DNA of 64,000 bases from Chitinophaga barathri (GCF_003807585.1 NZ_RMBX01000012.1:124001-188000), one strand, 5' to 3'; numbered from the stretch's first letter, positions 7,975-17,924 are shown. Notes: generated by a model not told the origin, from the letters alone. Program-made: numbers and translations.

Positions 7975-9440
7975 GACCAGTCCAGGTGCAATTCAGCTTT
8001 AAATGTATGATTTTCCCTGCCTGCAACCATCTTGTGTTTTCCGGGATACAGCAGTGCAAGGCGTTTACGGAGATTTTGCAGGCCGATGCCTTCTTGTCCT
8101 TCTGTTGCTTCCCCGGCAGGGTTCTCACAAATGAAAATAAGCCCCTTTTCGTCCGCCCGCAAATATAAATGCAGGTATGCTTCTTCTTCCAGCGGTTCAA
8201 TGCCGTGTTTAAACGCATTCTCTACAAACACGATCAGCAGCAGCGGAGCGATGGCCAGGTCTTTTCCTTCGAGGTGTTGCTCAAACCGTAGTTTCAGCCG
8301 GTGTTTCAGCCGTATCTCCTGGAGGCGGATGTAATCTTCCAGGTATTGCACTTCTTCCTTCAGCGGCACGGTAGCTTCCTGGCCTTTGTAGATCACGTAA
8401 CGCATGAGGTCGGAGAGCTGGAGGATCACGTCAGGCGTCTGATCGGATTTATGAAGGCTGAGCGCATAAAGGTTGTTGAGGGTATTGAAGAAAAAGTGCG
8501 GATTGATCTGTTGTTTGAGCATATCCAGTTCCGCCTGCGTTTTTTCTTTTTCCAGGGATACAATACGGTTGTTCTGCGCATACCACTGCAACGCGAGGAT
8601 CACCGGCAGGCTTACGACCAGCAGGGCCAGGAAACTGTATGCGTTTTCATCCTTAAAAGGATTGTAGGAAAAAATGCCGCCCAGCAGTTTGTTCAGCGGC
8701 AGCCACGCCAGCAGCTGCCCGACGATGGGATAAAAAATGGCCACCGAAGCCAGCCCGGCAAGGCAATAGATGAGCATGCCCCTTTCCTTCAGGATCTTTG
8801 ATACGAGGATGCGGCTGTTCAGCCAGAAGATTAGGTAACCGCAGCCGTACATGAACATGAACTGCAAAGCGATGGCCAGCCATGTATCGAAGTTTAAAAA
8901 CACCTTCACGATATCGAATTCAAAACCGAGCAGCAGGATACCGAACTTGTGATATTCCGGATTACCCATGCTGGATACCGCCATGGTGGCGAAGGTAACC
9001 GATAGCAGCGCCAGCGTGATCAGTGCGCCTTTTTCAAAACTGATCTTCCACCAGCGTTTGCGGGTAGCCGTATGCTCCTGCCACCAGGTATTGATAAAGA
9101 AAAATAATTGCAGGCAGATGGTGAACACGGTGATGGTCACATACGCATCTCTATTTCCCCCGAAAGGCAATACGGAAATGAAAAAAACGAGGGTAAGCGG
9201 AAGAAGGAGGCAGAAAGCAATGAACCAGGCGGGATTGTATTGCCGGGGCGTCAGGCGGTGTTTGATAATGTTGAACGTGAGGGCGGGCCATTGTGAAAGG
9301 ATGAACCCTGCCAGCATGGGCAGGTAGATACCCCATGAGCCTACCGCAATGTCCGTTTGGGCGGCCGCAACAAAACAAAGAAGCCCCAGTAAAATAAAAG
9401 TATCGGTCTGCTGCCTGATCATGCATAAAAAAAGGCACAT
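7971..9440 (-). CDS. LytS/YehU-type sensor histidine kinase
   Basis: This 489-residue membrane kinase has an N-terminal half with about seven or eight hydrophobic segments and no large periplasmic domain. A coiled-coil linker (SLEKEKTQAELDMLKQQ) joins it to the His-kinase domain with the phospho-acceptor motif INPHFFFNTLNNL. The ATP-binding part has an N-box (FVENAFKHG) and a G-box (GIGLQNLRKRL). It phosphorylates the LytTR regulator encoded immediately downstream; the signal is unknown. The ATG at 9440 is used; an in-frame ATG at 9422 is also possible. It is divergent from the ABC operon. Confidence 0.92.
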   Translation of the reverse strand: MCLFLCMIRQQTDTFILLGLLCFVAAAQTDIAVGSWGIYLPMLAGFILSQWPALTFNIIKHRLTPRQYNPAWFIAFCLLLPLTLVFFISVLPFGGNRDAYVTITVFTICLQLFFFINTWWQEHTATRKRWWKISFEKGALITLALLSVTFATMAVSSMGNPEYHKFGILLLGFEFDIVKVFLNFDTWLAIALQFMFMYGCGYLIFWLNSRILVSKILKERGMLIYCLAGLASVAIFYPIVGQLLAWLPLNKLLGGIFSYNPFKDENAYSFLALLVVSLPVILALQWYAQNNRIVSLEKEKTQAELDMLKQQINPHFFFNTLNNLYALSLHKSDQTPDVILQLSDLMRYVIYKGQEATVPLKEEVQYLEDYIRLQEIRLKHRLKLRFEQHLEGKDLAIAPLLLIVFVENAFKHGIEPLEEEAYLHLYLRADEKGLIFICENPAGEATEGQEGIGLQNLRKRLALLYPGKHKMVAGRENHTFKAELHLDWS

Positions 9441-9591
9441 TTCCCCTTTCCCCCAAAAGATAATGACGAAAGCATCAAAAGTGATGATGAAAGCATCGGG
9501 GTGGTGTTGGTCACGGCTTTGCGGATGTTCGACATGATTAATTTCCCGGGTTTTGATGCGGCCTTACTTTCGCTGCATAAACCCCTGTAAC

Positions 9592-10479
9592 ATGGAAAGA
9601 CTGTATATCCGGAACCTGGATAAACAATACACCCGCGGCGTAAAAGCGCTGAGCGGCGTGAATCTACAGATACCTAACGGCATGTTTGGCCTGCTGGGAC
9701 CGAACGGCGCGGGTAAGTCCACGCTGATGCGCACCATCGCCACCCTTCAGCAGCCGGACGGCGGCGAGATACTGTTTGACGGCACGGACATCCTGAAAGA
9801 CCCGCAGGCCATGCGCCGCCAGCTGGGTTACCTGCCGCAGGATTTTGGCGTGTACCCGAAAGTGTCCGCGCAAGATCTCCTGGAACATCTGGCCGTGTTA
9901 AAAGGCATTTTGGAGCCGAAGGAACGCAGGGAACAGGTGCTGGCATTGTTGCAGCAAACCAATCTTTATAGTGCGCGAAAACAGGCCGTAAGTACCTTTT
10001 CCGGCGGCATGCGCCAGCGGTTCGGCATCGCACAGGCATTGCTGGGCAATCCCCAGCTGATCATTGCTGACGAGCCTACCGCCGGCCTTGATCCGGAAGA
10101 ACGTAACCGTTTTCATGACCTGCTCAGCGAGATCGGGGAACAGGTAGTGGTGATCCTGTCCACGCATATCGTGGAGGACGTGCGCGACCTCTGCCCGCAA
10201 ATGGCCGTGCTGGCTGGAGGAAAGATCATTTTGCAGGGAAGGCCCTCCACGCTCACCGCATCGCTGGATGGAAAGGTGTGGAGGAAAACGGGCCGGAAGG
10301 AAATGCTGCCGGAATACATGGCGGCGTTCACCGTACTGTCCACCAGGCTGCTGGCGGGAAGGCTGCAATTGCAGGTATGGTCTGAAGACGAGCCGGGCGA
10401 AGGGTTTGAGCCTTATGAAGCGGGATTGGAAGAAGTATATTTTTCGGCGTTAAAAGAAAAGGAGGCGATGATATGCTGA
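9592..10479 (+). CDS. ABC transporter ATP-binding protein
   Basis: From the ATG at 9592 the protein has 295 residues. It has Walker A GLLGPNGAGKST, Q-loop LPQDFGVYPK, signature FSGGMRQR, Walker B LIIADEPTAGLDP and switch His in STHIVEDV. An ATG 39 bases upstream would add an unconserved head and is rejected. The 3' end overlaps the permease-peptidase gene by 7 bases, so the two are translationally coupled and make one complex at the inner membrane. This ATPase type energises ABC-2 permeases. Confidence 0.93.
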   Translation: MERLYIRNLDKQYTRGVKALSGVNLQIPNGMFGLLGPNGAGKSTLMRTIATLQQPDGGEILFDGTDILKDPQAMRRQLGYLPQDFGVYPKVSAQDLLEHLAVLKGILEPKERREQVLALLQQTNLYSARKQAVSTFSGGMRQRFGIAQALLGNPQLIIADEPTAGLDPEERNRFHDLLSEIGEQVVVILSTHIVEDVRDLCPQMAVLAGGKIILQGRPSTLTASLDGKVWRKTGRKEMLPEYMAAFTVLSTRLLAGRLQLQVWSEDEPGEGFEPYEAGLEEVYFSALKEKEAMIC

Positions 10480-13400
10480 CGCAATTGCTGCGGTTTGAAT
10501 ACCGCTACCATTTGAAACAACTGAGCTTCCTGGCCGCCGCCGTGATATTTTTTGCACTTGGTTTGACGGCCGTGTTTGGCAATTACCGGGGAAGCGGGGT
10601 GCATGTGAACGGGCCATACGTGGTCACTTTGCTGGTGGGCATCCTTTCGCTTTCCGCGATATTTGCCAGCATTGTGTTCTGTGCGAACGTAGTGCTGAGG
10701 GATACGCATCACCGGACAGAACAATTTATTTATACCAGTTCACTCACGAAGCCGGTGTATTTTATCAGCCGGCTTGCCGGCCTGCTGCTGGCCGTGTTCG
10801 TATTGCTGTGCCTGGCTTCCGTGGGGCTGATGGCGGGTAGCTTGCTGGTGGGGCCGGGGAAACAGGGCCCTTTTAATATCTTCTATTTTGTACAACCGCT
10901 GCTGTTATTCGGCCTGCCGAATATCCTGTTCGGCTGCGGGCTTGTATTTGCCACCGCTTTGCTGACGAGGAGCGCAAAGGCTGTGTACGTAACAGGGGTG
11001 CTGTTGTATGTACTGTACATGCTGGGCTCCGTGCTGGGCAATTCGCCGATGATGGCGAACTCCAATCCCGGAGATGCCATGTTGCCCGCCCTGCTGGACC
11101 CTTTCGGGCTGGCGGCATTTTTTGGTGAAACGCGCGGCTGGACCAATGCGCAGATGAACGTTCAATTGTTTTCGCCGCGGGGTGTCTTCCTGCTCAATCG
11201 TGTGTTGTGGCTGGGTGTTTCAGTCATCATGCTTTTTATTGCTTACAGGGCATTTTCTTTCCGGCCGCAGGTTTTAAAAACCAACCGTTCGGTATCAAAA
11301 ACAGGCACGGCAATGCCGATTGCTTACCGCAGGATACAGCCCGTTTTTAAAGGGTATGCGCTCCGCGCCGGCTGGATGCAGTTTAAGCTGGAAGCGGCGG
11401 CTATGTTCAAAAATATCCCGTTGATCGTGATGCTGCTGCTGTGGGTGGTACTGATGGGGATCGAGCTGAATGATAACCTGTTCCACGGGTTGTTTGATAC
11501 GAGCTTCCACCCGTCCACGGGTATTATCGTGGAGGAGCTGCATGTGCTGAGACCTGCCATGCTGCTGATCATTTTTTGCGCGGCGGAACTGGTGCGGCGG
11601 GAACGCACGGTGAATATCCATTCCCTGGTGTATACCACGCCGGTGAGGAATATCCTTTTCCCCGCCGTACAATGCGCCGTGCTGGCTTTGGTGATATTTG
11701 CGCTGGTGAGCCTGAATATTTTGCTGGGATTGGGTTTGCAATGGAGCCATGGATATTTTAAAGCTGAACTGCCGGTTTATTTTTCCCTCTATTATTACAG
11801 CGGGCTGCCCTTGCTCCTGTTCGGGGCACTGGCTGTGTTCATTCAAACGCTGATACCGCATAAATATACCGGCATGCTGGCATGCCTGCTGATGGCGGGC
11901 CTGATCATGTTCAGCCGGAAACTCGGGGTGGAAAATTTCCTGTTCCGCTACGCGGTTACGCCGGATATGAAATACTCGGACATGAACGGATTCGGGCATT
12001 TTGCGAAGGCGTTTAACTGGTATATGTTGTACTGGGGAGCATTTGCAATGCTGCTGCTGTTCCTTTCGGCCGTTCTTTGGAAAAGAACGCGCAGGACCGG
12101 GGAGCGGGTGATGATGTTTACCATTCCCTGTTTACTGCTGGTATTAGCCGCCTCCGCGTTTATCTATTCAAAGCAACACAATTACAATTTTGAAAAATGG
12201 GAAGTGGTATATGAAAAACGATTCCGGCAGTATGCGGACATGCCGCAGCCGGATATCACAGCAGTGCGTACCGAAACGGATATTTATCCTGGGGAAGCGC
12301 GGTACACTGTAAAAGGATGGTACCACCTCGAAAACAGGTCCGGGAAAACTATCGCCAAAATATTGGCAGGGGCGCATCCGGAGATGACTTCACTGCATTT
12401 CAGTGGTAATGCGGCATCCGCCGGGCACAACCAGTTCTGGATAACGCTCCCGCGGCCCCTGGCACCGGGAGATACGATGAGCCTGGCGTTTACGGCCGAG
12501 GCTGACAGGAATAGTTTTTTGCCCTTCAATAACGAACATTCCATTGTGGCCAACGGCTCTTATGTGGAGCTGGAAAAATATCTCCCTTACATCGGTTTCA
12601 ATGCCGGCCTGACGTTGGGCGATACCAGCAAACGGAGAGAGATGGGACTGCCTCCCATTATGCAAGGGCCGACTACGGTAAGCCCCCTGGTGGATTTTGA
12701 AACCGTCATTTCCACCGTGGAGGGCCAGCAGGTGATTACTTCCGGTACATTGCTGAAGGACTGGTCCGGAGGAGGGCGCCATTATTTCCATTACAAAACG
12801 GCGGAACCTATATTGCAGATGTTCGCCTTCAGCTCCGCGCGTTACGCTCTTCGCCGGGATACGCTGCACGGCATCGATCTGCGTTTTTATTTCAGGGAAG
12901 ACGAAAAAGAAAATGTGCCCGCGCTGATGCAGGGGCTCAGGGATGGCCTGGCTTATTGCAATGCACAATTCAGCCCCTACACGCAGCGGAGCCTCACCAT
13001 GGCGGAGATCCCGCAATACCGGGGTGTGGCCACCGCGTACCCCGGCGTAGTGTTTGCGGCCGAACGCCTGAACTTCAAAGGAGACTTCAGGGATTCCAAT
13101 AAAGTGAATTTCGCGTATGCCACTACCGCTCACGAAGTTTCGCACCAGTGGTGGGCCATGAAACTGATACCCGCGGATACATCGGGCTCTAAATTCCTCA
13201 CAGAGTCGCTGGCAAAGTATACGGAAGCCATGGTGCTGGAAAAAGCACGAGGCAAGATGCACCTTCGCAATTACCTGCTCTCGGACAACAACTGGTATAT
13301 GTACGTCCGTAGTTTTGGTGTGGAGGAGCTGCCGCTTGTAAATACAGACGGGGAAACGCATGTGGTGTACCAGAAAGGCGGCCTGGCGATGTACCGGCTC

Positions 13401-13850
13401 AAGGAAACACTGGGGGAAGAACGGGTGAACGCGGCCCTGCGCCGGGCACTGGCCGCAAAAGTGAGCCGGTCGGAGGAACTGATAAAAGAGCTTACCCTGG
13501 ACGCCACGCCCGATGAAATCAATCTCATCAACACCTGCCTGAGGGAAGTGATCACTTATAGCCTGGGGATCAGTATCATCAGTTGTGAACCGGTGAACGG
13601 GAAGTATAAACTCACCCTCAAAATAAAGACCCTCCGCAACGGCGGCACGGCGAACGACCTGCTGCCCATCGCTGTCTTTGCCCAGGCGGACCCGCTGGCC
13701 GGGCCCATCTACGAAAAAATGCACCGCTTTACCGGTAAAGAAACGCTGATCACCCTGCTGCTGGACCAAAAGCCCGCCGCAGCGGCCATAGACCCGTACG
13801 CATATATTCCGGATGACAACCGCCGGGACAACGTTGCTGTCCTGCCATGA
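10473..13850 (+). CDS. ABC-2 permease fused to M1-family metallopeptidase domain
   Basis: This 1125-residue protein has two blocks of hydrophobic segments (about residues 15-260 and 300-570), consistent with two ABC-2 permease units, and then an extracytoplasmic M1 aminopeptidase-like domain. The zinc site HEVSH lies at residues 887-891, followed by Trp-Trp, with the third ligand Glu911 in TESLAKY; this spacing is what I recall for the ABC-M1 fusion family. A C-terminal immunoglobulin-like tail includes KYKLTLKIKTLR. Family members pair with the ATPase encoded just upstream. The likely role is export or processing of a peptide, but no substrate is established from the sequence. Confidence 0.9.
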   Translation: MLTQLLRFEYRYHLKQLSFLAAAVIFFALGLTAVFGNYRGSGVHVNGPYVVTLLVGILSLSAIFASIVFCANVVLRDTHHRTEQFIYTSSLTKPVYFISRLAGLLLAVFVLLCLASVGLMAGSLLVGPGKQGPFNIFYFVQPLLLFGLPNILFGCGLVFATALLTRSAKAVYVTGVLLYVLYMLGSVLGNSPMMANSNPGDAMLPALLDPFGLAAFFGETRGWTNAQMNVQLFSPRGVFLLNRVLWLGVSVIMLFIAYRAFSFRPQVLKTNRSVSKTGTAMPIAYRRIQPVFKGYALRAGWMQFKLEAAAMFKNIPLIVMLLLWVVLMGIELNDNLFHGLFDTSFHPSTGIIVEELHVLRPAMLLIIFCAAELVRRERTVNIHSLVYTTPVRNILFPAVQCAVLALVIFALVSLNILLGLGLQWSHGYFKAELPVYFSLYYYSGLPLLLFGALAVFIQTLIPHKYTGMLACLLMAGLIMFSRKLGVENFLFRYAVTPDMKYSDMNGFGHFAKAFNWYMLYWGAFAMLLLFLSAVLWKRTRRTGERVMMFTIPCLLLVLAASAFIYSKQHNYNFEKWEVVYEKRFRQYADMPQPDITAVRTETDIYPGEARYTVKGWYHLENRSGKTIAKILAGAHPEMTSLHFSGNAASAGHNQFWITLPRPLAPGDTMSLAFTAEADRNSFLPFNNEHSIVANGSYVELEKYLPYIGFNAGLTLGDTSKRREMGLPPIMQGPTTVSPLVDFETVISTVEGQQVITSGTLLKDWSGGGRHYFHYKTAEPILQMFAFSSARYALRRDTLHGIDLRFYFREDEKENVPALMQGLRDGLAYCNAQFSPYTQRSLTMAEIPQYRGVATAYPGVVFAAERLNFKGDFRDSNKVNFAYATTAHEVSHQWWAMKLIPADTSGSKFLTESLAKYTEAMVLEKARGKMHLRNYLLSDNNWYMYVRSFGVEELPLVNTDGETHVVYQKGGLAMYRLKETLGEERVNAALRRALAAKVSRSEELIKELTLDATPDEINLINTCLREVITYSLGISIISCEPVNGKYKLTLKIKTLRNGGTANDLLPIAVFAQADPLAGPIYEKMHRFTGKETLITLLLDQKPAAAAIDPYAYIPDDNRRDNVAVLP

Positions 13851-13889
13851 TTTATGTATCTTGACAGGCAGATCAATTAAAATCCCGTC

Positions 13890-14717
13890 ATGAAAAATTT
13901 CCGGAAAAAGACTTTCCGTTTACTGGCATTGCTCCTTATCCTGCAGGCGCAGGCAGCCCTGGCCGCTACGGTGGATACCGTGGATACCTACAGCCAGGTG
14001 ATGAAAAAGACCATCAAAGCGGTGGTGATCAAACCTGCGGGTTATGACGGCGGCAAACCATTGCCGGTAGTGTACCTCCTGCATGGGTATGGCGATAATT
14101 ATGCCGGCTGGGTGACCAAAGTAAAAGCCGTACAGCAGCAGGCGGACCAGTTCAATATACTGATCGTATGCCCGGATGGCGGCGTAAGCAGCTGGTACTG
14201 GGACAGCCCGGTGGACCCTGCGTATCAATACGAAACCTATGTATCAAAAGAGCTGGTGAGCTGGATAGATGAACATTACAAAACGATCCGTGACCGGAAA
14301 GGACGTGCTATCACGGGCCTGAGCATGGGCGGCCATGGCGCGCTGTACCTGGCTATCCGCCACCAGGAGGTATTCGGTGCGGCGGGAAGCATGAGCGGCG
14401 GGGTGGACATCAGGCCTTTCCCCAATAACTGGGATATGGCCAAACGCCTCGGCGCATACGCGAAAGAGCCCGCGCGTTGGGAGGCCTACACGGTCATCAA
14501 CCTGCTGCACCTCCTCACGCCGAATAGCCTTGCCTTGCTGATAGACTGCGGCTACGAGGACTTTTTTTATAAAGTGAACCTGAACCTGCACGAGCAGCTG
14601 CAATACCGCAATATCCCGCATGACTTCACCGCACGCCCCGGCGCGCACAACTGGAATTACTGGACCAATTCGGTACAGTACCAATTATTGTTCATGCACC
14701 AGTATTTCAGCCGGTAA
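13890..14717 (+). CDS. Secreted esterase (esterase D/FrmB-like alpha/beta hydrolase)
   Basis: This 275-residue protein has a signal peptide (MKNFRKKTFRLLALLLILQAQAALA, split here as a basic head then a hydrophobic core). The alpha/beta hydrolase core has PVVYLLHGYGDN as the oxyanion region, nucleophile Ser145 in GLSMGGHG, an acid in LLIDCGYED and His253 in GAHNW. It resembles tributyrin or feruloyl-type esterases that cut acyl groups from carbohydrates or small esters. It is periplasmic or secreted. It follows the ABC genes by 39 bases and precedes an AraC gene by 33 bases, so it may be co-transcribed with either. Confidence 0.87.
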   Translation: MKNFRKKTFRLLALLLILQAQAALAATVDTVDTYSQVMKKTIKAVVIKPAGYDGGKPLPVVYLLHGYGDNYAGWVTKVKAVQQQADQFNILIVCPDGGVSSWYWDSPVDPAYQYETYVSKELVSWIDEHYKTIRDRKGRAITGLSMGGHGALYLAIRHQEVFGAAGSMSGGVDIRPFPNNWDMAKRLGAYAKEPARWEAYTVINLLHLLTPNSLALLIDCGYEDFFYKVNLNLHEQLQYRNIPHDFTARPGAHNWNYWTNSVQYQLLFMHQYFSR

Positions 14718-14722
14718 GACCG

Positions 14723-14730
14723 TATTTTTG
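14723..14730 (+). promoter_or_regulatory. -7 promoter element of the AraC/cupin regulator
   Basis: TATTTTTG is an exact TAnnTTTG match ending 20 bases before the ATG at 14751. No convincing -33 element was seen. Confidence 0.5.
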
Positions 14731-14750
14731 TGTCATCATAAATTGCCGTT

Positions 14751-15614
14751 ATGAAACCAGAGCTGTTAAAAGTTCCGACCCGGGAGATACATTCATTCAG
14801 CGCCCGCCGCGATATGCTGCCGAATATCAACAGCCGGTGGCATTACCACGACGAGCTGGAGCTGATCCATTTCCAGAAGGGGCACGGTATGCAGTTCGTG
14901 GGGGACGATATCAGGGCTTTTTCGCCGGGGGATATTGTGCTGGTAGGCTCTAATCTCCCGCATTTCTGGCGGTATGAAAATACGGAGGGAGACAGTGCGG
15001 ACATTCCTTACTCCACCGTGATCCATTTCAAAGAAACCTGCCTGGGCGGAGGTTTCCTGGATATCCCCGAAGCATCCTCCATCCGGGGGCTGATCCAGCG
15101 GGCAAAAAGAGGGCTGCACATTGCGGAACATGCATCCGCGGCGATCGTTGCGGAAATGAACCGCCTGGTGGAAACAGACGGAATTGAACGAATCGTTGCA
15201 TTACTGCGCTGCCTGGCCAAAATCGCCATGCATCCGGGTGTTACGGAACTGGCATCGCCGGGCTTCAGGCCGGTAGTGAACCAGTCCGCCGGCAGCGAGC
15301 GCATCAACCGCGTATTCGACCATATCTTCAAAAACTTCCAGGAGCCGCTCTCATTGCCGGAAGTAGCGGGTATAGCCATGATGAGCGAAAACTCCTTTTG
15401 CCGTTATTTCAAATCAAAAACAGGCAAAACGTACCTGCAATTCCTTTACGAAGTAAGAGTGGGTTTTGCGTGTAAATTGCTCATGGACAACCGGCTTTCC
15501 ATCAAGGAGATCTGCTTTGCCAGCGGGTTTAATGACTACACTTCGTTTCACCGGATCTTCAAAAAACACACCGGTAAAACCCCGCAGCAGTACTTTAAAA
15601 CAATCCTTCCATAG
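14751..15614 (+). CDS. AraC family regulator with cupin sensor domain
   Basis: This 287-residue regulator has a double-stranded beta-helix N-terminus: WHYHDELELIHFQKGHG, then FSPGDIVLVGSNLPHFW. This is the usual sugar-sensing AraC N-domain with metal or sugar contacts around the His residues. The C-terminal helix-turn-helix pair is LPEVAGIAMMSENSFCRYFK and EICFASGFNDYTSFHRIFKK, ending GKTPQQYFK. The convergent alpha-L-fucosidase gene lies just beyond a long hairpin, so control of sugar genes is plausible but not shown. Confidence 0.92.
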   Translation: MKPELLKVPTREIHSFSARRDMLPNINSRWHYHDELELIHFQKGHGMQFVGDDIRAFSPGDIVLVGSNLPHFWRYENTEGDSADIPYSTVIHFKETCLGGGFLDIPEASSIRGLIQRAKRGLHIAEHASAAIVAEMNRLVETDGIERIVALLRCLAKIAMHPGVTELASPGFRPVVNQSAGSERINRVFDHIFKNFQEPLSLPEVAGIAMMSENSFCRYFKSKTGKTYLQFLYEVRVGFACKLLMDNRLSIKEICFASGFNDYTSFHRIFKKHTGKTPQQYFKTILP

Positions 15615-15631
15615 TGGTCATCTAACGAATA

Positions 15632-15674
15632 AAGCCCCTGCCTGACCGGCTTATCTCCGGTCGGGCAGGGGCTT
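15632..15674. terminator. Bidirectional terminator hairpin between AraC and fucosidase genes
   Basis: An 18-bp stem with a single G-T pair (arms 15632-15649 and 15657-15674) and a 7-base loop lies between the two convergent genes. The T-run is better on the minus strand (CTTTATTCG) than on the plus strand. Confidence 0.7.
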
Positions 15675-15690
15675 ATTGTATCCGGGCGTC

Positions 15691-17115
15691 TTACCGGAAA
15701 ATGACCCTGTAAGCCGCCGCATGTTCTGAAGGATAACCGGCGGAAGGCTGGATGACCAGTTGCCCGCGCTCCTGTTTCCAACGTACGGTTTCATGGCTGC
15801 CAAGCAGCGTGATATTGCTGATGACACTGCTGTCCGCCGCCAGCGCCTTTACGGATACAGGCGTGGAAGGCAGGCCCAGGGTGATCATATACAGGGTGTC
15901 TCCTTTTGTGGTAAAGCGGATGTCTTTTGCGGTGAATGCCTCTTTCTGGTCTGCAAAAGGCCCTTTGGCAGATTTGGTGGGGCCTTCCCCGGCCACTTTC
16001 CAGGGACGGGTGCCATAGATGCTTTCACCGTTTACGGACAGCCATTTGCCCGTGGCGAGCAATACGGCGGTTTCCTGTTCGGTGATGGTGCCATCCGCCC
16101 GGGGACCGATATTGAGCAGGAGGTTCCCGTTTTTGCTGACAATATCCACCAGGTTGGTAATGATGTATTGAGGGGATTTAAAATCGTTGTCGATGGTATA
16201 CCCCCATGACTTGTTGCCCAGCGCGTCATCCGTTTGCCAGGGAAGCTGGCGCAGCTCGTCCAGTTTGCCGCGTTCCAGATCCAGCACGGCGGCTTTGGGT
16301 TTGAAGGCGATGTCGTGTTTGTAATTGATCACTACGCCTTTGTTCCACTCCAGGCCTTTGTTGTAATAGTAGGCCGCGAAACTTTTACGCCATGGCTCCA
16401 GCGCGGGCTGCTCGATCCACCAGTCGAACCAGAAAAGCTGCGGCTGGTATTTTTCCACCAGTTCGGTACAGCGCAACAGCCAGTCGTTCATATACTCGGG
16501 GCTCATGGTTTCGGTTTCCTCATGGGCCGGGCCGTAAAAGTCCGCGTACTTCGGATCGTTCACATCTGAATTAAATTTACGCCCGCCGTTCATGAACCAC
16601 CAATGTTCTATGCGGTGGGAAGAAAGCCCGAATATGAGGCCCTGCTTGCGGGTGGCGACCGCCAGCTCACCAATGATGTCTCTTTTAGGCCCCATCTGCA
16701 CCGCGTTCCATTTGGAGAGGGCGGTATTGTACATGGCAAAACCGTCGTGATGCTCGGCCACGGGGACCACATAACGCGCGCCGGATTGTCTGAAGAGTTC
16801 GGCCCAGGCGTTGGCGTCGAATTTCCCGGCTTTGAACATCGGGATAAAATCCTTGTAACCGAATTTGTCCAGCGGGCCGTACTTCTCCACGTGATGTTTG
16901 TATTCTTTGGAATCCTTGCGGTACACGTTGCGGGGGTACCATTCATTGCCGAAGGCGGGGACGGCATATACGCCCCAGTGGATGAATATGCCAAATTTTG
17001 CATCGCGGAACCAGTCGGGCGTGGAATATTGCTCCAGTGAAGGCCATACGGGCTGGAAACGTTCCTGCGCGGCGGCCATGGAGCTACAGAAAAGAAGAAG
17101 GAAAAACAGGCGCAT
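15691..17115 (-). CDS. Alpha-L-fucosidase (GH29)
   Basis: The protein has 474 residues from the ATG at 17115, with a signal peptide MRLFFLLLFCSSMAAAQ. GH29 hallmarks are the opening WFRDAKFGIFIHWGVYAVPAFGNEWY (start of the barrel), GARYVVPVAEHHDGFAMY and the nucleophile region LFWFDWWIEQPA, where the Asp of WFD is expected to attack. NGNLLLNIGPRADGTI closes the barrel, and a C-terminal beta-sandwich follows. It releases terminal L-fucose from glycans in the periplasm or at the surface. The first ATG at 17145 would place charged residues before the signal peptide and is rejected. Confidence 0.93.
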   Translation of the reverse strand: MRLFFLLLFCSSMAAAQERFQPVWPSLEQYSTPDWFRDAKFGIFIHWGVYAVPAFGNEWYPRNVYRKDSKEYKHHVEKYGPLDKFGYKDFIPMFKAGKFDANAWAELFRQSGARYVVPVAEHHDGFAMYNTALSKWNAVQMGPKRDIIGELAVATRKQGLIFGLSSHRIEHWWFMNGGRKFNSDVNDPKYADFYGPAHEETETMSPEYMNDWLLRCTELVEKYQPQLFWFDWWIEQPALEPWRKSFAAYYYNKGLEWNKGVVINYKHDIAFKPKAAVLDLERGKLDELRQLPWQTDDALGNKSWGYTIDNDFKSPQYIITNLVDIVSKNGNLLLNIGPRADGTITEQETAVLLATGKWLSVNGESIYGTRPWKVAGEGPTKSAKGPFADQKEAFTAKDIRFTTKGDTLYMITLGLPSTPVSVKALAADSSVISNITLLGSHETVRWKQERGQLVIQPSAGYPSEHAAAYRVIFR

Positions 17116-17192
17116 ATGGATGGGTATTTTTTCCAAGTTAATCACATACGCCCGCCGGATATTGGGAGATACTACCCAAAAGAACGATAAAA

Positions 17193-17924
17193 TTACCCCG
17201 TTATGGCCTGCAACACTGGGGAATCCGCAGGCAGGCCGCCTTTCGGAAAAAGCGGCGGCTGCGCCATGAACCGTGGGTTTTTCCCGTAATGGGGTTGTGC
17301 GGCATGCAGCAGGAAAGGATGACAGAGGTAAACGTCACCCGCGTTGCCCGTGGCCAATGCCACCGTCGCGCCTTCTGTGGCTTCCGTAGCAGCCTGCGCC
17401 AGTTCCATAAAAGAAAGGCCGTCATCGCCATAAGGGATCAGCAGTTTCCCGACAGTTGCGTGTGAGCCCACCCTGAGACGGGTAGGCGCATCCAGGGCCG
17501 TGATGTCTGAAAACAGGAACAACATCAGCAGGGCCCTTCCCCTGGACGCTGCGTTGGAGCGCCAGCTGAAAAAATCGGAGGGGTCCTCGCCCGGGAAACT
17601 TACATCGATATGCCAGCCCCCATCGCCGGGGTCCTGCTCGGAGGGGAAACGGACCGGGAAAGTGCCCATGCTCTGGCGCGGGAGCCAATTGCCTTTACCC
17701 ACCAGTTCATCATAAGCCTGCCGCAGTTTCTCCGTATTGGCGGCTTCCCGGAATTCAGGCTCAAACCGTTCACCGATGCGGATGACCGGCTGGGTCCACG
17801 CGGAGGGGTCGTTTTTATCGAGGCCGGTGGCCTGCCAGAGGATGTCCTGCGCGCGGAGCGCCAGATCGCGGGGGAAAGCCTGCTCGATCTTTACAAAGCC
17901 GTTATGTATAAATTCCTGCAGCAT
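17193..17924 (-). CDS. Phytanoyl-CoA dioxygenase (PhyH) family protein
   Basis: This 243-residue cytoplasmic protein has the non-haem iron, 2-oxoglutarate-dependent fold of PhyH enzymes. The metal triad reads as His105 and Asp107 in GGWHIDVSF and a distal His in FLLHAAQPH; the Arg in NPRFMAQP is placed to bind 2-oxoglutarate. The family hydroxylates varied small molecules, so the substrate cannot be predicted. It stands alone, divergent from the SDR gene with a 186-base gap that must hold both promoters. Confidence 0.87.
   Translation of the reverse strand: MLQEFIHNGFVKIEQAFPRDLALRAQDILWQATGLDKNDPSAWTQPVIRIGERFEPEFREAANTEKLRQAYDELVGKGNWLPRQSMGTFPVRFPSEQDPGDGGWHIDVSFPGEDPSDFFSWRSNAASRGRALLMLFLFSDITALDAPTRLRVGSHATVGKLLIPYGDDGLSFMELAQAATEATEGATVALATGNAGDVYLCHPFLLHAAQPHYGKNPRFMAQPPLFPKGGLPADSPVLQAITG

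Noticed and set aside
12390..13769. 459-codon open frame on the minus strand inside the ABC-M1 gene
   Set aside because: It is opposite the conserved M1 domain, its translation has no domain-like pattern, and similar shadows occur opposite SusC (27880-29355), the FAD enzyme (52916-54067) and glyA (59418-60701).
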